Below, piece by piece: positions 48,353 to 59,509 of a DNA stretch of 64,000 nt. Numbering within the stretch: position 1 is the stretch's first letter; the number at the start of each line of letters is the position of its first letter. The notes under the pieces are model-generated. The model made no database searches. It saw nothing but the letters and a program-made list of their open reading frames with translations, and was not told the DNA's origin. This stretch comes from Spongilla lacustris (taxonomy: Eukaryota > Porifera > Demospongiae > Spongillida > Spongillidae), in contig OX442425.1 in assembly GCA_949361645.1 (NCBI GenBank), positions 3,535,442 to 3,599,441 of the forward strand, read 5' to 3'. The translations under genes and the position numbers were made by a program.

Positions 48353-48975
48353 TTTAAAATTTTTGAATGAGTTGCGTACATGATATATTGAAGTGTTAGC
48401 TCAGTGCTCATCGATACTCTGAGCATTATACTAGTACATGTTGGTCCATACTGTATACGGTATTAAAAGTTATGTTTGCACAAGAGTACGTTCTAGGAAC
48501 GACGTTCTTAATTGCATTTGGAGACTATGTTTTGATACCATCGGCAAAGGCATGACCCACTCGTTTTGATGCATTGCAATTCAAATATATTCTCACGCTG
48601 AAAATCAGTGACCGTCGATACTGCGATGCCCCGTTCGTTTCATAACCAACTGCTCGTTAACTCCTGACTGGTACAAGCGGGTAACAGCAGTGGCTCTCGA
48701 TGAATGATTGGTTTTAAACGCACTGATTCCCGCAGCGTTGCACATGCGAGCTTATTTCCGGTGTGCATGCTGTCCACGTGTGGTAGGCAAATCTGACGGC
48801 AAGTTCAAATCGGCAATTTCATTCACATCGGAACCATCGCATAACCAGTCAAAAAAATTGGCACCAAGGATTTCCATTGTATACCTTCAAACGGTTGCTA
48901 TGTACGTATCTAATTGCTGCGTTGAGTGATAATTTATTGGTTGCTACGTACGCGTTGCTATTGTCTAAATTGGTT

Positions 48976-49116
48976 AGACACTGTCACCTTCGGGATCCAT
49001 GTGATTTAGAATCCCCTCGGGCCCTTAGTAGCGCCCTCGCTACCACTCGGGACGCTACAGCCCAGGGCCCTCGGGGATTCTAAATCACGTAGATCCCTCG
49101 GTTTCAGTGTCTAACC
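48976..49116. repeat. Fold-back element with TTAGACACTG ends
   Basis: TTAGACACTGTCACCTTCGG and ATTTAGAATCCCCTCGGGCC on the left pair with GGCCCTCGGGGATTCTAAAT and TTTCAGTGTCTAA on the right, around a GC-rich loop. About 140 bp in total, noncoding. Confidence 0.88.
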
Positions 49117-49139
49117 TATATGTATATCTGACATCAAGG

Positions 49140-49672
49140 GGCAGTCGGTAGGATTTTTCTACGATTTTTGGTGTAACTGGCGCTCTTTAAAACCTTTCCT
49201 TGCTATCGGCATTAAACAATCCATGAAATGTTAAAAATCTTAACATTGAAAGCCATTTTTCACCCGTTTTTAGGATTTCTCCGTATATGGCAGTAAACGT
49301 GTAGACATAATCATGATATTTGCATTTGTACTTAGTCTATCAAGTATTCTACACGTAGAAATGCTTTTAAAAGTTACGTACAGTGCTTACAAACGCAAAT
49401 ACTATGATTCTTTGCTACATTTTTACTATGATATACGGAGAAATCCTAAAAACGGTTGAAAAATGGCTTTCAATGTTAAAATTTTTAGCATTTCATGGAT
49501 TGTTTAATGCCGATAGCAAGCTGCCAAAAAATTATTATTAATTATATGGATACCCCAGAGACCTCTCATTTAGAAAAAGTCAATTTTAATCCTTAAGTCA
49601 AACTAATTTGTCCGAATTCATACGAAGACCACGCCTCCCTCTGAAAAGCGATACTTTCCTACCGATCTCCAC
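49140..49672. mobile_element. Inverted-repeat element with CGGTAGGA ends
   Basis: The left arm (about 49147-49290) and right arm (about 49432-49665) share CTATCGGCATTAAACAATCC, GAAAGCCATTTTTCA and TTAGGATTTCTCCGTATAT in complement. The outer ends are CGGTAGGA and TCCTACCG. The right arm holds an extra stretch of about 100 bp (49530-49645). No ORF. Confidence 0.8.
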
Positions 49673-50770
49673 AGCGAGTGAGACTTAAGAGCTCAACACA
49701 ACACTATAGGTACTCACCTGTATTGGGTACATACAAAAAAATTTGGTAGCTTAACTACAAAGTATAGAGGAGTTATAGCCTTGAACATCCAACCTGACCA
49801 GCAGTTATTTACTGTGGTGCGTTGTTTTGTTTACAAGTTAAAGCAAATGTACTGTGTTCAGAAGTAGATGCTGAATCTAAAAATGTAATTGGCATGATAT
49901 AATTATATACTATTCATGAGATAAAATCAAAAATGTGCATTATTGCATTTTTCCCCTCTTTCGGTGAACACCACTGTATCTAGTTTGGTTGTAAAATAAT
50001 TTTAAAAAAACCGCCCGGATGACAATCAGTAAAACTATGGCGTTCAGTTCTGGCCCAGTTGGAAGTAACAAACTCCACTGCGCGCAAATGCGGTATGTTC
50101 TTTGTTTGGGTTTTCGTTGGCGTGGGATACTATAGAGCTTCTAAGTCCTAGCTAGGCCGTTTCAAGATTATGGTCTGTCAAACGCGGAGTGGTCTATGTC
50201 TACCCGATGGACATTAAACGTTACTACGTGTGTATTTCAGGAAAACTAAGGCATCACAGAGACTTATGGCTAAGTAAGGCCCTATAACTTTCTATATATT
50301 CGACCACGTGATATGGCGCTATGAGTATGATAGCTGGGAAACGTGCATTTTCTGTTGCTACGTTTTCAAAAGGGTGCGTGCATATCCACATTTGTAAATG
50401 CTATCGTTCTATATAGAATTTGAAGCGGACAAGCGAAACAGTGATACGGGACAAAGACAAGCCGTATAAGGATATGTGCCCAATAATATCATTGTGCGAG
50501 GCAATGATGTTACTACGTAACTATTCTTTTTAGCTCCGGTCCCTCGCCCAGTGGCGGATGTAGTCAGCGCGCGATCTTTTCGTCCGGATTACTGAGTGGT
50601 TTCATGTATGAGCTGACAACGACCCTCCAGATGGAACCACTCTATGGCAACACCTCATTAAAAGGTCTTCCGTGATCCACCACTAACTGGCTGTAACTGC
50701 CCTCATATCCCAGGTATGTGGATTTCCCTATAGTACCTCATAAAGCACATGTCCATATAGGTGTCATGTG
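49673..50770. other. Gene-free stretch
   Basis: No ORF over 70 codons with a recognised domain, and no repeats I can match inside the window. Confidence 0.4.
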
Positions 50771-50775
50771 ATACA

Positions 50776-50789
50776 TAAACACACACACA

Positions 50790-50856
<67 letters not shown>

Positions 50857-50885
50857 GCACACACACACACATACACACACACACA

Positions 50886-50918
<33 letters not shown>

Positions 50919-50919
50919 T
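50776..50919. repeat. (CA)n microsatellite with CATACA/CATGCA interruptions
   Basis: About 70 CA units with regular single substitutions. ORFs on both strands are artefacts. Confidence 0.97.
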
Positions 50920-51239
50920 GAGCATGTTATCTCATTGCAGTACAGTCTGCTGCTATGCAATGCTCTGGGTGGAGGGAGGTAGCCTTGTGAGATAGCCTTG
51001 TGGAGGTAGAGGAGAGAGCCTTGTGAAGGTGCATGGATGGGAGGTATCCTTGTGGAACAAGAGTAAGCTTAGGTTGGGAAAATTTTAAGGGAAAGATCCC
51101 TTCTCCCCTAGAGATGAGGAATTTGATAGCGCATCCCAGATGCAGCCACTGGGATATGAATCAAATTAAGTTAAGATGTAAAGGTCTATACATGTAAAAC
51201 TGAGAAGGAAATACGTGTTACATGCATGTAGATGTAGGA

Positions 51240-51515
51240 CCAATTTAAAGTGACTACAATTGTCCACCTTTACCTTCTGAGGCTGAGGGTTTGGTTGTAC
51301 ACACAGGACAGTCACCAGTTGTCTGCCAGGAGAGGAGGCTTACCTACATGACCACCTGGTATGGACCAGGGAGGACTGGACTCAAAGTTTTGCATCTCAT
51401 GGACTGTGCCAGCCACCCTTCCAATATGCACCTGGTGAAAGCACTTCAGCAACAACTCAAATGGAAGGCTTTGTGTGGTCTAGCTATATGTACATGGCTC
51501 TGCAGATGTAGGTGA
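51240..51515 (+). other. Unrecognised ORF
   Basis: A 74-codon frame from 51291 (ending ALCGLAICTWLCRCR) in a segment slightly richer in G/C than its flanks. I cannot find a domain or a supporting exon. It is listed only because its composition looks more coding-like than the surroundings. Confidence 0.2.
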
Positions 51516-51976
51516 TTGATGTAACAGTTATGGTGTGGCATTTATATTTATTTGGTTATCTGTATGTGTGTGTGTGATAATTGTGGAAGGTTCAAGAAGG
51601 GCTGGTATTAACAGAATGTACATTGTAGCTGACTCAATGTCTTTGTGGTCACCTGTATTTAATTAGGGTGGTGGCATGTGGTGATTTGTGTAAACGTTTC
51701 ACATGCATGGTAGTACATACATGTAGTTCTACCTAGCTGTACCTTCATGCCATTGATCTGTTCATTAATGACATATCAGAGCTGCATCATGGCATCCTTT
51801 TCTGTGCCATTGCTTAGTATTTGTAGGGGCAAATTACACAGACAGGTGCATGTATGTGATCTACTTATAAGTTATAACCACTCTCCGAGTACGTTTACAG
51901 CTGTTCATCCTTGTTGTATACCTTCCGGCGGAGTTGGATAGGACAGCGTATACGTAGCAGAGCAGCTGCGTATATT

Positions 51977-51996
51977 GGGTCTGGGAACGAGACTGC
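51977..51996. repeat. Solitary TAGTCTCG-type MITE end
   Basis: GGGTCTGGGAACGAGACT matches the terminal sequence of the elements at 21472-22416 and 52593-52678. No partner arm is obvious nearby, so this is probably a broken copy. Confidence 0.55.
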
Positions 51997-52592
51997 TATG
52001 GAAGTGACCTTGGCTAACCATTGATGATCGACGATTAGGATATACATATACATAACAGGACACAGTGGAAGGTCCAGCTGGGAGTATCTGCCGCCCATGC
52101 ATATGTCCTTTAGCTAGTGGAAGGCAATGTCCTTAATTAACACACCTCCACGAGAACTTCTAGTATGGTATCAAAAACATGCCAGTCGTGCTGGTAAACG
52201 TCAGAGCGATGCAAATGCAGATATATATATATATATAGGGACGGAATCGCCCGTGCATCTTAACCGCTAAACGAACTGGGTACTCTCGTAGTGACACCCA
52301 TATTATACGGGCTATATATCATTATGTGGTAGCTACTCCACAGCAGCCGCTCTATCAGCTCGACCTTCGCGTTTTGGGGGTTTCAAGCCTACATGTATAT
52401 AGTAATACTAGATTACTTCCAACATGCGTCCCTCGTTCACAGTCCAATCGAAGTTCGATGGCTAGCAAGACTAGCGTATACCAAGAATTATTGATAGCGA
52501 TCGAGTGTAGAGCTATTATATCCACAATACTAATCAGACGGGTACAAATATAGGCTTGATACCCAACCCTCCGTCAAAAGGCTAGCCATGCC

Positions 52593-52678
52593 TAGTCTCG
52601 TTCCCAGACCCTATTTATTGAGAAGCAAGGTAAATGTTTACCTTGTTTCTCAATAAATAGGGTCCGGGAACGAGACTA
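52593..52678. mobile_element. 86-bp perfect-hairpin MITE
   Basis: TAGTCTCGTTCCCAGACCCT and its complement form a full-length stem with a loop of a few bases (CAAGGTAAATGTTTACCTTG at the centre). The termini are the same as in the 945-bp element at 21472-22416, so it is a minimal derivative of that family. Confidence 0.93.
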
Positions 52679-53960
52679 AGCTTGCTCAAATGATCAAAAT
52701 GGTTAAATAACATATCACGTGACCTCCAGACTGTATTCAGTGGCAGGGGCACGAGGACAACTAAGTTGCGCATGCGTATGCTTAGATCACTAAAATCGAC
52801 GATAGCTTTAGTTCGGAAGGATTTCATGTAACAGCGATGGCTATTCCTAACTTTCCTGCCATGCAGACATACAATTAACGTATTACAAGACAATAATAAT
52901 AATATATTTTAATAAATTAATTAGCTGTTTTAATAACGTGATAAATCTCTAAAGTACCTAGTGAGTTTAATGGTGCAATCAGATTTTTAAAATCACAATT
53001 GTAAGCCGAGTTATGCATTGATGTCCACAATTTCTTGACAGTTCTGTAACATTTATCTTTTTCTTCGGTCTTATTCTAAACTGCTTTTTATGCGTACGCT
53101 GGATGAAATAAGTTAGGCTTATTATTAGCGTGGTTGGCGCGTACTTCATAGGTATGAACGAGGGGAGGAGAGGCGACGATGGCATCTGTGCATTCTGTGT
53201 CGGCCGAAGGATTGATACATTCCATAGAGTTTACGACCATGCATGCATGCAGTTCGGTAAGCGTGATGTGCACAATGTAATCAATGCATTGTGTTTTATA
53301 GAGTGGAGCATTTTGTTTTTATTGACTGTAACCCATATCCAGAAATGAGCGGCCAAAGGGAAAAGCTAATTAATTCGCGGTTAGCGAATACCAAATATTC
53401 CCGTATATCTTCCCATAGATATGTATGGGGTACTTCAATACCAAGCACACCAGATTGCCACGAGGGATTGTTAGTATACTACATTTGGCATGATTTTTAG
53501 CGAGGTCGCCGTATTTTTCATTACATTGTCCTCAATGTACACGTATAGTCATTGGGTGCGTTTCTCATCACAATATTCCACGACCTTTGGTGTCAACACC
53601 ATCACGATTTGCTATTTTGCCATGAGAGAAACATCTAGTACATCGAGGAATTATAATGTAACTAGGTCTTCGTATTAAAAAATCGGCTTCCATAATTGAA
53701 AGAAGTATTCCATATTGAATGTTTGAGTATCCCCTCCTTCTGTGATATGTACCAGTTTTATGCTGTATGAAAGCTGCGTGATGCATGCCCAAGCTTGCCT
53801 GCGTAGGCGGAGCTTCGCTCGTTAAGGGAGAGTTGGGGGCCACTCCCTCCGGTCGTCTTGCGCGCGCGCGCCTCCGGAGCCCTTCATCTCCGGTTCTATT
53901 TTGTTCTTGCCCAGTGCATGAGATTAATCGAAGCGAAAATAGTCCCTGATCCGGATTCAT
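52679..53960. other. Gene-free stretch
   Basis: Short ORFs on both strands, none with a recognised domain. Confidence 0.4.
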
Positions 53961-53964
53961 GAAA

Positions 53965-54040
53965 ATTTTCGATGGGGTATCAAGGGGTATAGATGGGGTA
54001 TAAGTGTGGTATCAATGCGGTATAGATGAGGTACTTTGTT
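53965..54040. repeat. GATGGGGTAT / GGTATAGATG short tandem repeat
   Basis: Five to six diverged units of the type GGGGTATAGATG-x-GGTAT. It is followed at 54060-54210 by repeated CCCTAGGGAGTTGGGTCCG and GGACCGTAT-like blocks. Confidence 0.65.
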
Positions 54041-54465
54041 TAATCAAAATCAAACCTCAATTCTGTCAGGGAATTGAGTCCGCCTCCTCCCCCGGACTGT
54101 ATTCCGGCCCTGGATGTACAATTCCCTAGGGAGTTGGGTCCGTGGGGAAACCGTATTCCCTAAGGGTATACGGTCTCCCGGACCGAACATTGCCCTGGAC
54201 CGTATAGCCTGTGACACCGGCATGATGGCACCTGTAGGTCTTTGTATGTTCGGGAACAGCAGCACCATTTTCAGGTAGTCTCCACTTTTGAGTACCGCTA
54301 TAGCCTTCTCTACTAAGTATCTAGCTCAAGTCTACTACTTTTGGACAGGCTGGCAGCCTTCCTTCTTAGGTCCAACTCGATCAGTTCCATCACGATACTC
54401 AGGAGGAGGAGGAGGAGGAGGAGAACAAAAATTAAATGGCGGAATTTTGGTGTCGACGCTCCACG

Positions 54466-54609
54466 TAGTTTAACTATTCTCACGTTATATGTGTATATCT
54501 TTGATATTGTTTTATGAATCATATGCATGCGAACTGGCAAGTAAAGGCAACGCTTCGTTACCGTTTTAAAACGCTCGATCGAAAGCCACGCCCACGGAGC
54601 CAATCATGC
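54466..54609. repeat. Inverted repeat R3, left copy
   Basis: Reverse complement of 58467-58602 with about 85-90% identity by eye. It includes GGCAACGCTTCGTTACCGTT and TTTTAAAACGCTCGATCGAA. The two copies flank the hAT-related repeat and the TIR gene, but may simply be independent insertions. Confidence 0.85.
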
Positions 54610-54639
54610 ATGCATTAAGTGGTATATATGTCACATGCA

Positions 54640-54735
54640 CATACAGTCATGGGCGCCCCCAGCATTTCTAGATAGAAGGGGGGGGGGGGGGGGGGGGGGG
54701 GAGGGGGGGGGGGGGGAGGGGGGGGGGGGGCCAAG
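54640..54735. repeat. CATGGGCGCCCCCAGCA motif and poly-G tract
   Basis: GTCATGGGCGCCCCCAGCAT is followed by a G tract of about 50 with occasional A. The same motif, with GGGCGTCCCCAGCGGGG, precedes the poly-G in the TIR-gene intron (57787-57870, opposite strand). The homopolymer may therefore be part of a dispersed repeat. Confidence 0.6.
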
Positions 54736-54889
54736 ATGCGGGAAGGCGAAGGGCGCTACCGCCCCAGGGAGGGTGCGAGAGGGGGGCACCCCTCCTGCCC
54801 ATGCAGCTAATAGGTATGGTGGAGCGCTGAAAGCTCTCCCATCGGGGCCTGCCCCAAGAACCCAAGACTTGCCAAGATTTGTTCCACAT

Positions 54890-55085
54890 TTCATTAAATT
54901 GCAGGCGTATCACTCTTCTAACTTGTACAGGTTGAAGAGTTTCTAAAAATGCGATTCCCCAACGAGGCATGCAAGTTAATATGGTAAGGGGCGTGCCGCT
55001 TTATAACTACTCGGGGGAATGTTTTTTTAGAAACTCTTCAACCTGCATAAGTTAGAAGAGTGATATGCCTGCAATTTAACGAAAT
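54890..55085. repeat. Fold-back at the left end of the hAT-related repeat
   Basis: ATTGCAGGCGTATCACTCTT and AGAAACTCTTCAACC-type arms (54897-54945 and 55030-55080) pair around a centre carrying GGGGCGTGCCGCTTTATAAC. The right arm and centre recur at 61778-61880. Confidence 0.8.
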
Positions 55086-56145
55086 ATATCACGCAAGAAT
55101 TTGGAACAAATCGTCTTCGAAAGATACTTTGTCTTAGGGAGCCCCAGAAGCTAACGCTTTTTGGGTTGAGAGACTCCGAAAACTACGCAATAAATGGCGG
55201 CCAGGAGGCCTTCTATAGTAGTACCTATATTTTTTACACTATAATCTTCCTCCTTAATCGTCTATATCGTGATATATCGCGATACGAGCCGCATACAATC
55301 GCGATATAAATATCGCGAAATAATTACCATGATCTATTATTGCTCAGTTTTCATTGTTGGGGTGAATGATTATGGTTACCACGTAGGATAAGGTATCTAA
55401 ATTCCAAAAATCTACGCTACTTGCTTACGATTTCAAGAGCATCGTTCAAAAGGTGTGCTGGATTCATGCGCTATGCATATGGATGGCACCTCGACCATGG
55501 ACCTATTTAGATATTGTGAAATGTATTTTAGATGTGCACGCGCTGCTGCAAGAAGGAAGGAGTGGGCAGCAGCTGCAGCACTAACATGGCCAGTACAACC
55601 ATGCACTGATAAAGCCAAAGGTGCCAGATGTACTGATCATTGCCCAAGTGCACTGCCATATGCATGAACAAGCAAAAGTTAGCCAAACTGGTTAAGGCTC
55701 TACATGTAACTACTATAATTCCACACAGCAAATATAAAAGTGCAAAGGCCACCTATATCTGTTTTCCATAGTACACCAATAGTCCCACTAAATTAGGTAT
55801 GACTTTCACACCAAGCGCGAGTGATTTCACACTACAACCAAAACGTAAAAAAAGTCCCATTTATCAGGATTTGAACTCATGATCATCTGGATAACACCCC
55901 TATATTAAACCCCATCAGCTACATGTAGGTGCAATCTTGTTTACAGGATATGTTTCCTTTTCCTCCTTTTAGAGTTCAGTTCTACATATACATACAGTCT
56001 GTAACATATTTACGATTGATACCTCCATATTTGCTTCAATGTTTACAACCCAATGAAGCATTTAAACTAAGGGACTTGTTTGCTGTACTGCTTGGTCCAC
56101 CTATGTTGAAAATGTCAAAGCTGGGTTAAATACTTGAACAGATAC

Positions 56146-56183
<38 letters not shown>

Positions 56184-56287
56184 ACCACTGACTAAGTGAG
56201 TGTTGTAATACTATGTCGTGAAAACTGTACCAGGACACGTATTCAACATCTATATCCCATGCATGACAGCTTTGTTTTAATGTTGGT
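54983..56287 (+). repeat. hAT-related repeat R4, copy 1
   Basis: Matches 61778-63305 in the same orientation (CCCAGAAGCTAACGCTTTTT, TGGCGGCCAGGAGGCCTTCT, GGACCTATTTAGATATTGTG, CGCTGCTGCAAG). A G tract of about 33 (56149-56182) replaces four G in the other copy. This copy lacks the 245-bp LTR and lacks R1 after 56287. Frames such as TYLDIVKCILDVHALLQ are shared by both copies but broken. Confidence 0.88.
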
Positions 56288-56793
56288 AGGTCGCTATTGT
56301 GTCATCTAGCTCTTTTAGTGCATACAAAGATAAACGGAAAATGTACATATATCACTGGAAAGCCGAGGTTCAAAGCGAAATGAAAAAGGAGAGATTTAAA
56401 TTTACATCACCAGCAGCTATGTCAGATCACGACTTGCTTTTGCAGGGGTTCGAGCAGTGAGCCTCTGTCTTAGAGGATCCCGCACCAAATGGAGAAGTGG
56501 GCTGGGGTTTGACGATGGTGCTCCTCTGGCCTCATTCATGGAGTAAATTTATTGACTCATTATTTCTCTGTTTAATTACTTTTCATCTAATTGTATGTAT
56601 TTCATGTTTTTATTTTTATTTTTTATTTTTTATTTGATTAATTCTTTTAATTTTACATGGGTGATTTCACACCTTTTGAGTCACAGCATGTGATTCATAA
56701 AAGGAGTGAAATCACACCAGCGAAAACCTTTCATGTGACCATCAGTCAATTTTAACCATCACACCAAACACATAGGGGTGACAATACATGTAG

Positions 56794-57066
56794 GTGACTT
56801 TTGCATTTGCATTGCAGCACATAAATGATCAATTGGAACGATGCCTTAAAAGGAAGCTGAATCAAATTCAGAAAAGATATTATCCATTGTTGTGCTTGCA
56901 TACCACAGCTAAACTAGCAAGGAAGTACTTGTGCATTGTTGCTTTGACAGCACCTGCTGAAAGGGTATATTATCGACTGCTAAGACTGAATATCCTTCAG
57001 AAGATAAGGTGGTGCATCTCACCTGAAAGGCTGCAGTGGCCAAATGATCAGTATGTATCTTTCTAA
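56794..57066 (+). pseudogene. hAT transposase C-terminal dimerisation domain
   Basis: The 90-codon frame reads INDQLERCLKRKLNQ, then YYPLLCLHTTAKLARKYLCI followed by VALTAPAERVYY and LQKIRWCISPERL. The order P-L-x-x-x-A-R-K-Y-L-x-I ... T-x-A-x-A-E-R-V is the hATC dimerisation signature. The catalytic DDE part is not present in frame upstream, so this is a remnant or last exon. It ends 190 bp before the hAT terminus at 57259. Confidence 0.8.
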
Positions 57067-57259
57067 GGCAAAAATCCAAAACTGCATGTTTTAACTGTAG
57101 ATATACGTACATATGCATGTTCTGTATATCTTTGTTTACGTCCGTACACGTTTATTTCGCAATATGACTAAAAATTAAACACGATAATTTATATATATAG
57201 TGTGTCGCGATATAATTATAAAGATTTAATCGAGATATATCGCTATAGCGTCAACACTG
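57067..57259 (+). mobile_element. hAT 3' terminus, second copy
   Basis: Shares TGTATATCTTTGTTTACGTC, CCGTACACGTTTATTTCGC and the terminal ATATATCGC...CAACACTG with 3060-3182. It defines the right end of the hAT family in this window. Confidence 0.75.
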
Positions 57260-57786
57260 CGTGTACAATGTAAAGAAAATTGTTAGCAAAAATAATAGCT
57301 ATTAAAGATTATTTATTTTTAGATCCCTTCGGAACAGGTATTTTTCCATTTATTTAGGCCGGAGTTTATAGCATTCGCACTTTAATATGCAACTTGTGTT
57401 AAGGTGGGCCAAAAAAAAAAACGACAGCGAGTAAACTCAGCTTCTATATGTTCAACGCGCCGATCTTTTCCAAATTAATGCGTATTTATGCTTAGCCCTA
57501 GCTTCCGGAACCACCTTCACCCTTTCCAGCGCGGCACTGTTTCCTGTCCATGCACCGGTACGCTGTACGCAAGATGATAATATAATAACATTTAATGACC
57601 ATCAATTTTGCTGGTTAATTCACATTAGATCGCGAGATCGCACTACAAGACGTACATGTACGGACAAAGTAGCCCGTTGTTGCACTTAGCGCAATAACTC
57701 GCTTCGACGCCATCGCACGTACGTAGTAATACTGGGGTAAATTTATTGTAAGGAGTGCATGTGTGGAGGGCGACATTGTGTCCCGA

Positions 57787-57798
57787 AGAGGGGGGGAT

Positions 57799-57837
<39 letters not shown>

Positions 57838-57870
57838 TGCCTCCCCGCTGGGGACGCCCATACATGACAG
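57787..57870. repeat. Poly-G tract in the TIR-gene intron
   Basis: About 48 consecutive G (57788-57835, with one early interruption), followed by CATGCCTCCCCGCTGGGGAC. On the minus strand this would read as a Pro run joined to the TIR ORF, which is an artefact of reading through the splice donor. Confidence 0.9.
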
Positions 57871-57898
57871 TGACTGACATCATATACCATCTGCTCAC

Positions 57899-58346
57899 CT
57901 TTAATTCCTGCAGCTGCGAGTCCTTCTAACAACTTCTCAAGCGATTCCCCTAAGTCGTCTTTTCCCCGTCGGAACCACGTCCAGTTGATGTCGCTGATGA
58001 CGTACTTCACCCCGGCTCCCACGTCACCACTGGCCCCAAGATCAAACTCCTCGTAGATGATGGGAAATATCTTCTTGCCGTCTGTGTTAGATCCGTACAG
58101 CTCCTTCTTACAGTATCGGGAGTTGATGTACTTCTTCGTGATGACTGCGATGAGCCCGCGGCAGTTTTTCAGGCCCATGCCAATTTCGGCATGCCAGTCT
58201 GACCCACAAGGAATGTCAGTGCTGTCCAGCCACGTTGAAATGTGATTCTCTTCCAAGAGTCGTTTCAGAAGTTTCACGAACTCCTTCACTTCGTCTTCCC
58301 TACCATAGCTAATAAAGATATCTTTGCGTTGCCGTGGTTCAGACAT
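57899..58346 (-). CDS. TIR-domain protein, first coding exon
   Basis: Starting at the Met at 58346 (MSEPRQRKDIFISYGREDE), the exon encodes a nearly complete TIR domain. It has box 1 DIFISYGRED, then RLLEENHISTWLDSTDI, box 2 GSDWHAEIGMGLKNCRGLIA, VITKKYINSRYCKKELY and WFRRGKDDLGESLEKLL. The Glu of CKKEL sits where SARM1-type and plant TIRs carry the catalytic NADase Glu, so enzyme activity is possible but untested. The exon ends at a good donor (AAAG|GTGAGC, phase 1). The frame then runs through intron sequence with a G tract of about 48 and stops at 57615; that tail is not protein. A longer in-frame start at 58433 overlaps the repeat-like GGACAGTTTCCGCGAAA motif. I could not find the next exon: a hAT end lies 650 bp downstream. 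Confidence 0.85.
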
Positions 58347-58466
58347 CTCTTGTAGTTTATATAAATCTGCACGTTGTTCAGTGCTTCGTTTATATACATG
58401 CAGGACAGTTTCCGCGAAACTGAATTTTCCCATTGTTATCAGGACCCACGGTAGTGGGTCCTAAGT

Positions 58467-58602
58467 AGGATTGGCTTCGCGGGCGTGGTTTTCGATCGAG
58501 CGTTTTAAAACGGTAACGAAGCGTTGCCTATACTCGCCAGCTCGCATATAATCCATCGCAAACATGACAGACATGCACATATAACGTGAGCTTCGCTAAA
58601 CA
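58467..58602. repeat. Inverted repeat R3, right copy
   Basis: Complement of 54466-54609. It lies about 30 bp upstream of the longest possible TIR ORF start, beside a small hairpin GGACCCACGGTAGTGGGTCC (58442-58461), and could overlap the TIR gene's promoter. Confidence 0.85.
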
Positions 58603-59134
58603 GTGCCGTTTACGTGGAGTGACCTCCTCCTCCGTCGTCTTCCGTTCGTCACGTATAACTCGCGACAGGAACGTCGTAAGAAGACGAGATTAGCTTCAAA
58701 AAGTATAGCATTTTATTTCCAAACGCGCCCTTTCATACAAATAAGACCTACAGTTGTTAGCTGGTGATGAAATGCCGTGAAATGACACAAGCAGGTGCAA
58801 TTCATTATCGGTGAAAATTCTCGGTTGCCTAGCAGTAGTCGTCACACACGCGTTTAATTTACTGTTGCCAATACGCAGCTGCAGATACGTTTACAACAGG
58901 CGGTTCTAATTCAGGAAAGGTGACCAAGCCAAAGAAAACGGCTCGTTAACAAGGAGAACTCTGAGTTTAAGATATAGGTAGGCCTATCAATAAAATTAAA
59001 ATGAGGCCTATATACTCACCCGATACTGATACGAGGAATCTAAGCGTCCTATGCATTGCAAGTTTGCAACGAATGCACTAAGCTGTATATTATATTGAGT
59101 GAACACTCCTTGCAGAGAAAAAAAAAATTAGGGG
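58603..59134. other. Gene-free stretch
   Basis: No recognised ORF or repeat. Confidence 0.4.
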
Positions 59135-59432
59135 AACAAGTAAATCAAAAACTTCTCTATCGAGAAAGTGATTGGTGGGATGTAGGATTGGTGGTGCAAA
59201 AAGCAAGGAAACAAGGTACAGTATGTTAAAGTGAGGTTTGGTAGGATCCTACAACTATAACAGTCCTACATTTGCAAATAGGCTTCTTCATTTGCAAATT
59301 CAGGACTGTGAGTTGTAGGATCCTACCAAACCTCACTTTAACATACTGTACCTTGTTTCCTTGCTTTTTGCACCACCAATCCTACATCCCACCAATCACT
59401 TTCTCGATAGAGAAGTTTTTGATTTACTTGTT
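59135..59432. mobile_element. 298-bp hairpin MITE, relative of 24047-24253
   Basis: Arms of about 130 bp (AACAAGTAAATCAAAAACTT ... and complement) are near-perfect. Interior blocks TAGGATTGGTGGTGCAAAAAG, GGAAACAAGG and ACAGTCCTA correspond to TAGGATTTG...GGTGGTGTAAAAAG, GGGAACAAGG and ACAGTCCTA in the 24047 element, so both belong to one family with diverged sequence. Confidence 0.9.
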
Positions 59433-59509
59433 ATTATAAAAATACCTTACATATACCTGATGTACTGATGTACGTCCTATTCTCAACACTTCATAAATAC
59501 ATTCTGCAT

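Noticed and set aside
54631..54970. Pro/Gly-rich ORFs on both strands
   Set aside because: They are produced by the poly-G tract. Similar false proteins arise at 4812-5333, 5093-5290, 23305-23601 and 59789-60135.
57615..57898. C-terminal extension of the TIR ORF including a poly-Pro run
   Set aside because: The frame crosses a strong GTGAGC splice donor at 57898 and then translates a G tract and repeat-like DNA.
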